From positions 1 through 10,718 of the forward strand of contig JAEZYO010000963.1 in NCBI GenBank assembly GCA_023419055.1: a DNA stretch of 10,718 nucleotides, given 5' to 3'. Made by a program: the position numbers and the translations under genes. Numbering within the stretch: the stretch's first letter is position 1; every line of letters begins with the position of its first letter. Below are positions 1-6,681 of the stretch, in pieces. Source of the stretch: Pseudomonadota bacterium (GTDB taxonomy: Bacteria; Myxococcota; Polyangia; Polyangiales; Polyangiaceae). The notes under the pieces were generated by a model. The model saw only the letters and a list, made by a program, of their open reading frames with translations. It had not been told where the DNA came from and ran no database searches.

Positions 1-250
1 TGAGCGCCGTGAGCGGCACGTCGTCGCCGTCGAGCCCACAGCGCCCGGAGAGCGCGATGGTGGCGGCGTCAGCGTCGTCTCGGAACGCGAGCAAGGTGCC
101 GTCGACGTCGAGCTTGCGCCAGCTCTCCGGAGTCGGCCCGAAGCGGAAGGCGAGCTCGTCGTTACGGAACGTCACACCGTCGTATTGAGTTCCGGAGCAC
201 GCGGCGGCCGTGGCGCCGAGCAGGGCGATGAGTCGAAGGGCAAAGCGCAT
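1..250 (-). CDS. Putative lipoprotein, N-terminal part (cut by window edge)
   Basis: I do not recognise the family. The visible 83 residues begin MRFALRLIALLGATAAACSG: a short basic N-terminus, a hydrophobic stretch, and a lipobox-like ATAAAC that places the lipidated cysteine at residue 18. Export and lipid anchoring are therefore likely. The remaining part (FRNDELAFRFGPTPESW and onward) looks like an ordinary soluble beta-rich domain with no catalytic motif I can name. The start is the ATG at 250-248; no Shine-Dalgarno sequence precedes it. The gene is divergent from the rhomboid gene, and its C-terminus lies beyond position 1. The lipoprotein call rests on the N-terminus only; function is unknown. 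Confidence 0.72.
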   Translation of the reverse strand, partial: MRFALRLIALLGATAAACSGTQYDGVTFRNDELAFRFGPTPESWRKLDVDGTLLAFRDDADAATIALSGRCGLDGDDVPLTAL

Positions 251-263
251 GACCGGGGCCAAA

Positions 264-269
264 CGTTTA
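264..269 (-). promoter_or_regulatory. Possible -10 element of the lipoprotein gene
   Basis: On the minus strand TAAACG lies 13 nt before the lipoprotein ATG, inside a short AT-rich island (palindrome AAACGTTT, 261-268) in otherwise GC-rich DNA. No convincing -35 hexamer is visible at the expected spacing. The similar position of -10-like hexamers before the rhomboid and cysS genes is the main reason to list it. Confidence 0.25.
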
Positions 270-371
270 GCAGACCCGCCGCCGGGCGGGCCAGCGGCAC
301 CCGGTCGTTCGAGGCCGAACGCCGAGGCGGCCCCCGCGCCGGATCGACTCGCCGGCGGGCGCTTTCGGCAC

Positions 372-377
372 TACGTT
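372..377 (+). promoter_or_regulatory. Possible -10 element of the rhomboid gene
   Basis: TACGTT lies 13 nt before the rhomboid ATG at 391. If it is a -10 box, transcription would start only a few nucleotides before the start codon, which fits the absence of a Shine-Dalgarno sequence there. A -35 box is not evident. Confidence 0.25.
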
Positions 378-390
378 TCCCCCTCGAGCG

Positions 391-1158
391 ATGCTCCCCA
401 TCGGTGACCGGAACCCGACACGAACCACGCCGTTCGTGAACTACGCGCTCCTCGCCCTCAACGTGGTCGCGTTCTTGTTCCAGTCGTGGCTCACGCTCGC
501 GGGTGGTGAGGCCTGGGTCGTGCCGGGCTACGGGCTCGTCGCGTCGCGCTTCTTCGCGGACGTGCCGGGCGAGTTCTTCACGCTCTTCACCAGCATGTTC
601 ATGCACGGAGGTTGGGGGCACCTCGCGAGCAACCTGCTCTTTTTGCACGTGTTCGGCGACAACGTCGAGGACGCGGTCGGGCACGGGCGGTACCTCGCCT
701 TCTACCTCCTCTGCGGCGTGGTCGCCGGGCTCGCTCAGGTCGCGACCAATCCGATCAGCACCATCCCGATGGTAGGAGCCTCCGGCGCGATCGCCGGCGT
801 GCTCGGCGCGTACATGGTCCTCTACCCCCACGCGCCCGTGACGGTCGTGAACCCCGTGCCGCTGCTCTGGCTCTTCTTCGGGATCTTCATCGAGCTTCCC
901 GCGTGGGCGATGGCGGGCGTCTGGTTCCTGCTCCAGCTCGTGAACGCGGTCTTCTCGCTGACCGAGTCACTCGGCCTCGGGAGTGATGGCGGCGTCGCGT
1001 TCTTCGCGCACGTGGGCGGGTTCGTGGCGGGGGTGCTCGCGGTAAAGCCGCTCTGTAGCGGCAGAAAACGCCCGGAAGAAGCGCGCTGGAGCGGGTGGAG
1101 ACCGCCGGCTCGCCAGCGCCGCCCCGAGCCGCGGCCTCGCTTCGGCGACTATCGCTGA
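391..1158 (+). CDS. Rhomboid family intramembrane serine protease
   Basis: This 255-residue polytopic membrane protein should cleave transmembrane substrates inside the inner membrane using a Ser-His dyad. The active-site serine is S131 in GASGAIAG (129-136), at the start of a membrane helix. The catalytic histidine is H207 in AHVGGFVAG. The upstream motif MHGGWGHLASN supplies H72, H77 and N81, matching the conserved His/Asn cluster near the oxyanion hole of GlpG-type rhomboids. Hydrophobic segments lie near 16-33, 67-88, 101-118, 127-145, 153-168, 172-190 and 201-219. The C-terminal tail (223-255) is Arg/Pro-rich and probably cytosolic. The start at 391 gives the typical N-terminus MLPIGDRNPTRTTPFVNYAL. 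No Shine-Dalgarno sequence precedes it. The physiological substrate cannot be told; neighbours give no direct clue. Confidence 0.93.
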   Translation: MLPIGDRNPTRTTPFVNYALLALNVVAFLFQSWLTLAGGEAWVVPGYGLVASRFFADVPGEFFTLFTSMFMHGGWGHLASNLLFLHVFGDNVEDAVGHGRYLAFYLLCGVVAGLAQVATNPISTIPMVGASGAIAGVLGAYMVLYPHAPVTVVNPVPLLWLFFGIFIELPAWAMAGVWFLLQLVNAVFSLTESLGLGSDGGVAFFAHVGGFVAGVLAVKPLCSGRKRPEEARWSGWRPPARQRRPEPRPRFGDYR

Positions 1159-1172
1159 GCGTGCGGGTGACA

Positions 1173-1195
1173 GTCCGCCGTGGCGGGCGACTTTT
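1173..1195 (+). terminator. Weak intrinsic terminator after the rhomboid gene
   Basis: GTCCGCC (1173-1179) can pair with GGCGGGC (1182-1188), with one G-T wobble and a tight loop (realistically a 6-bp stem with a CGTG tetraloop). It is followed within 3 nt by TTTT (1192-1195). It lies 14 nt after the rhomboid stop codon. The stem is short, so efficiency is uncertain. Confidence 0.35.
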
Positions 1196-1225
1196 CCTCA
1201 TGATGCGAGGGGAGCGCGATCCGAC

Positions 1226-1231
1226 TATGCT
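1226..1231 (+). promoter_or_regulatory. Possible -10 element of cysS
   Basis: TATGCT ends 12 nt before the cysS ATG. It fits a -10 hexamer well, but no matching -35 is visible at 16-18 nt spacing. A start site about 7 nt downstream would leave a leader of only a few nucleotides, which agrees with the lack of a Shine-Dalgarno sequence before cysS. Confidence 0.3.
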
Positions 1232-1243
1232 CCTCGTCGCCTG

Positions 1244-2788
1244 ATGCCGAAGCTCCCCGCCCTGTACAACACCCTCACGCGTCAAACCGAAGAGCTCGTT
1301 CCGCTCGAGCCCGGCAAGGTGGGGATCTACTGTTGCGGACCCACCGTGTACGACGTGCCGCACGCCGGGCACGCGCGCGCGGCGCTCGCCCCCGACCTCC
1401 TCGTGCGCCGCCTGCGGGCCAAGGGCCTCGAGGTGAAGTACGTCCGCAACATCACCGACGTCGACGACAAGATCCTCGAGCGCGCGCAGAAGAACGGCGA
1501 GCCCCCGCTCGAGCTCTCGAAGCGCATGGCCGGCGTGTACTGCGAGCAGATGCGAACCGTCGGCTGCCTGGCTCCCGATCACGAGCCGCGCGTCAGCGAT
1601 CACTTGCCGCAGATCTTCTCGCTCGTGCAAAAGCTCCTCGACCGCGGCGCCGCCTACGTCGTCGAGCTCGAGGGCGGGAAGAAGGACGTCTACTTCTCGG
1701 TCCCGAGCTTCCCGGGGTACGGCAAGCTCTCGCGCCGCAAGATCGAAGATCTTTTGGCAGGAGCGCGCGTCGCCACGAGCGAGATCAAGCGCGACCCGCA
1801 CGATTTTGCGCTCTGGAAGGGCGCCGACGCCGAAGAGTGGGGTTGGGAGAGCCCGTGGGGTCGCGGCCGGCCGGGCTGGCACATCGAGTGCTCGGCGATG
1901 TGCGCGCACTACCTCGGGCAGCCGTTCGACGTGCACGCGGGCGGGATGGATCTCATCTTCCCTCATCACGAGAACGAGATCGCCCAGAGCGAGGCCGCCG
2001 AGCCCGAGCGCGGCGCGCTCGCGAAGATCTGGGTGCACAACGGCTTCGTCAGCGTCGACAAAGAGAAGATGAGCAAATCGCTCGGCAACTTCGTGACGGT
2101 GAGCGACGTCTTCGCGCGCAACGATCCGGAAGGCTTTCGCTGGTTCTTGCTCGCCGCGCACTATCGCGGTCCGATCCAGTTCGACACGGAGAAGCTCCCG
2201 GACGGGCGCGTCGTGTTCCCCGGCGTGGACGAGGCCGAGCGCCGGGTCGACTACCTGTTCGGCGCCGTCGCCCGCCTGCGCGACCTCCTCGCCGCCGAGA
2301 TCACGGCGCCGGCGAAGCTCCCGCCCGAGCTCGCGAACTACCGCGACACGGCGCTCAAAGCCGCCGAAGCCGCGGAGACCGCGCTCGACGACGACCTCAA
2401 CACGCCCGTCGCGCTCGCGAGCCTGGGCGAGCTCGCGCGCATCGGGAACGAGCTCGTCGATCTCGCGCACAAGCGCAAGAAGGACGCGAGCTTCGTGGGC
2501 GCGGTCAGCGTCGCCGCCCAGACCGTGCTGCTCCACCTCGAGAAGCTCGCCCGCGAGCTCGGCCTCGTGCAGACCACGCCCACCGAGTACTTCGCTCGTA
2601 CTCGCGAGCGCCGCCTGCGCCTGCGTGCGCTCACGGCCGACGCGATCGAGGCGCGGCTCGCCGAGCGCACCGCCGCGCGCAAGAACAAGGACTTCGCGCG
2701 CGGCGACGCGATCCGCCTCGAGCTCGAGGGGCTCGGCATCACGATCAAGGACAGCCCGCTCGGCACCGAGTGGTCGATCACTCAATAG
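1244..2788 (+). CDS. cysS: Cysteinyl-tRNA synthetase
   Basis: This cytosolic class I aminoacyl-tRNA synthetase charges tRNA-Cys with cysteine using ATP. The 514 residues align along their length with E. coli CysS (461 residues): CGPTVYDVPHAGHAR holds the HIGH-type signature (here HAGH, 40-43), and KMSKS lies at 275-279. The zinc ligands are recognisable as C31, C216 (GWHIECSAM), H241 and E245 (FPHHENE), with the same spacing as the E. coli set. The DALR-type helical domain and C-terminal anticodon-binding region (ARKNKDFARGDAIRLELEGL) are present. Two differences are seen: Ala for Ile in the HIGH motif, and a short insertion near 319-330 before AERRVDYLF compared with E. coli. The ATG at 1244 gives the usual N-terminus LYNTLTRQTEELVPL. 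A GNAT gene follows after 2 nt, so the pair is probably cotranscribed. Confidence 0.97.
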   Translation: MPKLPALYNTLTRQTEELVPLEPGKVGIYCCGPTVYDVPHAGHARAALAPDLLVRRLRAKGLEVKYVRNITDVDDKILERAQKNGEPPLELSKRMAGVYCEQMRTVGCLAPDHEPRVSDHLPQIFSLVQKLLDRGAAYVVELEGGKKDVYFSVPSFPGYGKLSRRKIEDLLAGARVATSEIKRDPHDFALWKGADAEEWGWESPWGRGRPGWHIECSAMCAHYLGQPFDVHAGGMDLIFPHHENEIAQSEAAEPERGALAKIWVHNGFVSVDKEKMSKSLGNFVTVSDVFARNDPEGFRWFLLAAHYRGPIQFDTEKLPDGRVVFPGVDEAERRVDYLFGAVARLRDLLAAEITAPAKLPPELANYRDTALKAAEAAETALDDDLNTPVALASLGELARIGNELVDLAHKRKKDASFVGAVSVAAQTVLLHLEKLARELGLVQTTPTEYFARTRERRLRLRALTADAIEARLAERTAARKNKDFARGDAIRLELEGLGITIKDSPLGTEWSITQ

Positions 2789-2790
2789 CG

Positions 2791-3315
2791 ATGGTCCGTG
2801 TCCGAGCCGCGACGAAGGCCGATCTCGGCGTCATCGCGGGGATGCTCCGCGACTACATGCAGGAGACGTTCGGCGTTCCCTGGTACGGCTCGCCGGAAGC
2901 GTTGGCCGAAGATGGCTTGGGATCGAAGCTCCGGTTCGTGGTCGCCGAGACCTCCGGCGGAAAGCTCGCCGGCTTCGCGGCGTGGCAGAGCACGTACGAC
3001 CTGCACCATTGCGTGAGCGGGGCCGAGGTCGCGGACCTGTACGTCGCGCCCGCGCAGCGAGGTCACGCCATTTCACTCCTGCTCCTCGTCGAGGTCGCCT
3101 CGCAGGCGCAGCAGCTCGGCGGCAAGTTCGTCAAGGGGCAGGCGATCACGAAGCCCGGCGTTCGCGAGCTCTATGATCGGGTGGCCATGTCCTTCCCGGG
3201 CGCGGACTGCATCGTGGGAGGCCGCGCCTTTCGTGCGTTGGCCGAGCTCTCGGGACGCCCCGCTCGCTTCGTCGTGAGGAACATGCCCGACCGAGCCTGG
3301 AACTACGAAGCGTAG
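2791..3315 (+). CDS. GNAT-family N-acetyltransferase-like protein
   Basis: This 174-residue protein has the length and layout of a single-domain GNAT enzyme, which transfers an acetyl group from acetyl-CoA to an amine. The N-terminus VRVRAATKADLGVIAGML is the typical first strand and helix. The central GKLAGFAAW and AEVADLYVAPAQRGH form the beta4/beta5 core, and FVKGQAITKPGVRELYDRVA is the usual last part. The acyl-CoA loop, expected as R-x-x-G-x-G/A, reads R90-G-H-A-I-S95, so the pyrophosphate-binding glycines are replaced and cofactor binding may be altered. The substrate is unknown. The start is the ATG at 2791, 2 nt after the cysS stop and without a Shine-Dalgarno sequence, so translation is probably coupled. 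The open frame continues upstream through cysS, but that part is a shadow. The gene converges on the carrier-protein gene. Confidence 0.82.
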   Translation: MVRVRAATKADLGVIAGMLRDYMQETFGVPWYGSPEALAEDGLGSKLRFVVAETSGGKLAGFAAWQSTYDLHHCVSGAEVADLYVAPAQRGHAISLLLLVEVASQAQQLGGKFVKGQAITKPGVRELYDRVAMSFPGADCIVGGRAFRALAELSGRPARFVVRNMPDRAWNYEA

Positions 3316-3339
3316 GCGGGAGGAAGGCGCCCGGTGGCG

Positions 3340-3606
3340 TCAGCTCTCCATCAGCGCTTCACGCTTCTGAAAGCGCGAGACGAACTCGCTCATCGACACG
3401 ATGCTGTCGAAGTGCGCGCGGTTGAACTCCACCTTCCCGAAGTCGACGCCGAACGACTCCTCCATGAAGCCGACGAGCTGGATGATCTCCAGGGAATCGA
3501 GCCGACCGCCCGTGGCGAGGGGTTCGGCGTCGTCGAAGGGAGTCGTGTCACCCTTCGATTCGAGTAGCTCGGCAACGAACGCGCGGAGTCGAGGTGTGTG
3601 GTTCAT
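3340..3606 (-). CDS. Small acyl/aminoacyl carrier protein of the dlt-like operon
   Basis: This 88-residue protein is a stand-alone carrier. RLDSLEIIQL carries the 4'-phosphopantetheine attachment serine, S38, at the start of helix 2, and the C-terminal FDSIVSMSEFVSRF is the usual last helix of carrier proteins. Its partner is expected to be the adenylating enzyme two genes upstream, which would load an amino acid as a thioester, and the intervening MBOAT-like protein would use it. This is the role of DltC in D-alanylation and of AlmF in lipid A glycinylation. The start MNHTPRLRAF is chosen over an upstream extension because AAAGG precedes the ATG at 3606 by a suitable distance. The gap to the MBOAT-like gene is 11 nt. 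An acyl (fatty) rather than aminoacyl cargo cannot be excluded from this sequence alone. Confidence 0.88.
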   Translation of the reverse strand: MNHTPRLRAFVAELLESKGDTTPFDDAEPLATGGRLDSLEIIQLVGFMEESFGVDFGKVEFNRAHFDSIVSMSEFVSRFQKREALMES

Positions 3607-3617
3607 GCGATTGCCTT

Positions 3618-5156
3618 TCAGACAGGGGGGAAGAGGCTGACGAAGAAGCGGAAGCAGTCGCTCACGGTCGCGTCCAGCGGCGCGACGTTCAGGATCTGCA
3701 GCAGGCAATAGAAGAGCAGCACGCCCGACGTCGTCGCCACGCGCGACAGACGAGACACGCGCGTCGCCGCTCGGGGTTTGGACGACTGTGAGAGCCAGAT
3801 GCCGAGCACGAGCACGAGCGCGTAGATGACGTACGTGTCACGAGCCGCGATCGAGCCCCAGAGGCCCGTGGTCACGATCCCGGCGGGATCCGCCAGCCAG
3901 TGAAAGATGAAGTTTCCTACGCCCGCGGCGGCGAAGGTGGCGAAGAACAGGCGGAGGCGTGGGTGCTTCTTGAACCAGCGCAGGTACGTGGGGAGGAAGA
4001 AGAAGTCGACCAGGAGCTCCTTGAAATAGAAGTAGTAGCGATTCCAAAAGTCGGCGATCGAGCGCGACTCGAGCGGGCGATGCGTATTGCGCAGCGCCTT
4101 GAAGCCTGCCACTCGCGCGCCCGCGACCGCCAGGTGACCGAAGATGCTGATGTCCAGCAGATCGACTCCCAGGTGGAGCACGAGCGAAGCCCAGTTCTGG
4201 CCGGCCGAGCGCGCCGCTCCGCCCTGCACGAGCACGAAGGCGTCGGGCAAGTTGGTCACGTGAAGGCCGAGACCCGAGAAGGTGAAGCTCGCCGGCAGCG
4301 GCAGCGCGACGTCGGACAGCCACGCCGACGGATAGGCCACCTTGCCCGTGGTCAAGAGCACCAGCGCCGTGCGGAGCACCGCGAGCATCAACGCCCACGT
4401 CACGAGCTTGAGCCCCTTGAGCTGCCAGATCGCAGCCTCCTCGCGCGTGCGCACCTCGAGCTTGTCGAGCTCTGCCCCGGCCTTGGGGAACGGCACGCTC
4501 GTGCCGCCCCAGAAAGGTCGCCACGCGCTCGCGTCCTTGAGCAACGGGGTTCCGTGCCGGGCGGCGTGATCTTTCAGGCTGTACGCCGCGTACCACAGGT
4601 ACGTGCTCGCCCCCGCAACCACGGCCCACGCGGCCAGGCGGAAGACACCCTCGAGCGGCAGCAGCGCGAGCAGCACGAACAAACCGGCGTTCAGGCCGAG
4701 CACCGTCGCGATCGGACGGCGCAGCAACCAAGCCGAGAACCAGGTCTTGGCGAGCTGCACGTAGCCGATGGTCAGCGCTAGCGCCAAGACCAGCATCGCC
4801 GGCTTGAAGGCGGCGTGATCCGCCAGCGCGCCGAGGCCCTCCTGCTTTCCCACCGCGTGGAGCAGCTTGTCGATGCGGTGAGTGACGACGACCATGCCGA
4901 GCGAGGCGAGGGCCACCATGAGCCGCCGCCGAGCGGGGAAGAAGAGCACCAGCGCGACACCCACGGCAGCCGCCGGTTTGGCCAGCAGAGACGCGAGCGC
5001 GCCGAACGCGACGACGAGGATTGCACGTCCCGCCCTGGTCTGAACGAAGCGCAAAAGGCGCGCGTCGTTCTCGAGCGCCGGGAGCAAGCGGAAGGCGTTG
5101 CTGGGCGCGACGGCTCGCCGCGCGCCGAGCGGCGCGGCGACGTCAGTTTGCTGCAC
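3618..5156 (-). CDS. Divergent MBOAT-like (DltB-like) membrane acyltransferase
   Basis: This is a 512-residue polytopic membrane protein with many hydrophobic segments (for example near 45-75, 80-95, 118-135, 150-168, 173-190, 252-270, 322-345, 403-420, 441-456 and 476-490). The MBOAT signature region is recognisable: SIADFWNRYYFYF (366-378) matches the S-x-x-DFW-R motif, LLVDFFFLPTYLRWF follows as in DltB-type proteins, and NFIFHW places the likely catalytic histidine at H419. In dlt systems such a protein passes the activated amino acid from the carrier across the membrane. The start is the GTG at 5156: AGGAG lies at a good distance upstream, and the reading frame then overlaps the adenylase gene by 14 nt. 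An ATG at 5291 would force a 149-nt overlap with sequence that does not look like protein. Similarity to classical DltB is low, so the acceptor is unknown. Confidence 0.72.
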   Translation of the reverse strand: MQQTDVAAPLGARRAVAPSNAFRLLPALENDARLLRFVQTRAGRAILVVAFGALASLLAKPAAAVGVALVLFFPARRRLMVALASLGMVVVTHRIDKLLHAVGKQEGLGALADHAAFKPAMLVLALALTIGYVQLAKTWFSAWLLRRPIATVLGLNAGLFVLLALLPLEGVFRLAAWAVVAGASTYLWYAAYSLKDHAARHGTPLLKDASAWRPFWGGTSVPFPKAGAELDKLEVRTREEAAIWQLKGLKLVTWALMLAVLRTALVLLTTGKVAYPSAWLSDVALPLPASFTFSGLGLHVTNLPDAFVLVQGGAARSAGQNWASLVLHLGVDLLDISIFGHLAVAGARVAGFKALRNTHRPLESRSIADFWNRYYFYFKELLVDFFFLPTYLRWFKKHPRLRLFFATFAAAGVGNFIFHWLADPAGIVTTGLWGSIAARDTYVIYALVLVLGIWLSQSSKPRAATRVSRLSRVATTSGVLLFYCLLQILNVAPLDATVSDCFRFFVSLFPPV

Positions 5157-6681
5157 CGGGCTTCTCCTGCTCGAGCCATCGAGAGAGCGCCTTCCGATCC
5201 AGCTTGCCGTTCGGGGCTGCGGGCAGCGAAGGCAGCGCCACCAGGCGCTTGGGCACCATGTACGCGGGCACCCGCCCAGCCATGGCCTCACGCACCTGCG
5301 CGGCGGTCCATCGACCCTCCACCAAGAACGCTACGAGCCCTTGAGCTACCCCGTCGCTGATCGGCCACGGCACCGCTACCGCCTGACCGCCGCTCACCTC
5401 GCGCAGGTGCGTCTCGATCTCCTCCAGCTCGACGCGGTGGCCCAACACCTTCACCTGATGGTCGAGCCGACCCAGGTGGTGAAAGTGCCCGTCCTCGTCT
5501 TCGAGCGCGAGGTCGCCGGTGAGGTACCAGCGCTCTCTGCCGTGCACCGGGTGAACCAGGGTCGGAAAGCGTTGCGCGGTGAGCTCCTCGCTGTCGTAGC
5601 CGAGCGCGAGCTGCGCGCCCGCGAGCGCGAGCTCTCCCTTTTCGCCGCGCGGCAGAAAGCGGCCGTCGGCGTCGACGATGCCGAGCCGCGTGCCGGGGAA
5701 AGCTTCCCCGATCGAGACGATCGCGCGACTCTGCGTCACGCGCATCGGTGCCCCCGAGCGCACCCACTCGCCCGCGCACGAGACGGTCGCCTCGGTCGGC
5801 CCGTACTGGTTGTCGATCTTGCACGCAGGCGCCGCGCCGAGCAGCGCCTCCACGCTGCTCACGGGCAACGGCTCGCCGCAGAACATCGCGGCGCGGAGGT
5901 GCGGGAAGGCGGTCGGCGTGAGCTGGCGGGTGCGCGCCATGAACGCGAGCACCGAGGGCACCGAAGACCAGACGGTGAGCTTCTCTTCCTTGATGAAGGC
6001 AGCGGGCGCCATGCGCTCCTTCTCGGGCACCACGTGGAGGGCCGCGCCGGATCCCAAGGTATGGAAGATGTCGAAGTTCGAGAGATCGAAGTAGAGCTCG
6101 TAGAACTGGGAGACGCGGTCCTCGGGAGAGAGCGGGAAGCGCTCGCGCATGCACGCGAGGAAGTGCTGCAGCGCGCCCACGGGCACCCGCACCGCCTTCG
6201 GCTTGCCCGTCGTACCCGAAGTGAACATGGAGTAGGCGACGGAGCTCGCCGACACCGCCCTCGGTTCGGCGAGCGGCTCGAGCGCCTCGAGCTCGGAGAG
6301 GTTCTCCGGAGAGAGCACCGCGAGGACGCCAGCCTCGGCGAAGCGCGGATCCACTTCGCGGTCGGCGATCAAGAGGCGCACGTTGCCTCGCTGAACCATC
6401 TCGAGCTGCCGCTCGATCGGTAGATCGACGCCGAGCGGCACCCAAGGTCGCCCGGCGATGCACGCGCCCAGCACGCCTGCGTACGCGGTGGCGCTGCGCT
6501 GCGCGAAGATTCCCACGTGGCCTTCGTCGGAGCTCGAGCGAACCAGCCACGAAGCGATGCGCCCCGCGAAGCGCGCGAGCTCCCTGTAGCTCTGCGACTG
6601 ACCGCCGATGCGGAGCGCCACGCGCTGTGGATTGGCTCGCGCGCGCGACAAGAACGGCAACGCCAGATTGCTGGTGTTCAT
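5143..6681 (-). CDS. dltA: DltA-like amino-acid adenylating enzyme (D-alanine--carrier protein ligase family)
   Basis: This 512-residue stand-alone adenylation domain should activate an amino acid with ATP and load it on the downstream carrier. Core motifs in order: A3 SMFTSGTTGKPK (151-162), A4 YFDLSNFDIF (197-206), A5 NQYGPTEAT (291-299), A7 YLTGDL (386-391), A8 GRLDHQVKVLGHRVELEEIE (404-423), and A10 PNGKLDRKAL with catalytic K493. There is no fused carrier or condensation domain. Resemblance to DltA is strong around LTVWSSVPS and FCGEPLP: C269 in F-C-G-E matches the cysteine tied to D-alanine selection in Bacillus DltA (from memory). D-alanine is thus the leading substrate, with glycine (AlmE-type) or another small amino acid as alternatives. 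The ATG at 6681 (MNTSNLALPF) starts where the family does; an 80-residue upstream extension is arginine-rich non-family sequence. No clear Shine-Dalgarno is seen. It is the first gene of a three-gene operon. Confidence 0.85.
   Translation of the reverse strand: MNTSNLALPFLSRARANPQRVALRIGGQSQSYRELARFAGRIASWLVRSSSDEGHVGIFAQRSATAYAGVLGACIAGRPWVPLGVDLPIERQLEMVQRGNVRLLIADREVDPRFAEAGVLAVLSPENLSELEALEPLAEPRAVSASSVAYSMFTSGTTGKPKAVRVPVGALQHFLACMRERFPLSPEDRVSQFYELYFDLSNFDIFHTLGSGAALHVVPEKERMAPAAFIKEEKLTVWSSVPSVLAFMARTRQLTPTAFPHLRAAMFCGEPLPVSSVEALLGAAPACKIDNQYGPTEATVSCAGEWVRSGAPMRVTQSRAIVSIGEAFPGTRLGIVDADGRFLPRGEKGELALAGAQLALGYDSEELTAQRFPTLVHPVHGRERWYLTGDLALEDEDGHFHHLGRLDHQVKVLGHRVELEEIETHLREVSGGQAVAVPWPISDGVAQGLVAFLVEGRWTAAQVREAMAGRVPAYMVPKRLVALPSLPAAPNGKLDRKALSRWLEQEKPGAAN

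Noticed and set aside
887..2785. Long 632-codon open frame antisense to cysS
   Set aside because: It lies opposite a clear cysS gene, has an Arg/Glu/Leu-rich composition typical of antisense frames in high-GC DNA, and shows no family motif.
1333..2790. Upstream extension of the GNAT frame through cysS
   Set aside because: The extension is Arg-rich shadow sequence in another frame of cysS; the GNAT family N-terminus starts at the ATG at 2791.
3316..3339. Possible hairpin between the convergent GNAT and carrier-protein genes
   Set aside because: Only a 4-5 bp imperfect stem (GCGCC/GGCG) and no T tract on either side.
5157..5291. ATG start at 5291 for the MBOAT-like gene
   Set aside because: It would code inside the adenylase A10 region in another frame and gives Trp/Cys/Arg-rich sequence; the GTG at 5156 has an AGGAG ribosome site.
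5098..6423. 441-codon open frame antisense to the adenylase
   Set aside because: The opposite strand carries all adenylation motifs in order; this frame has none and is an artefact of high GC.
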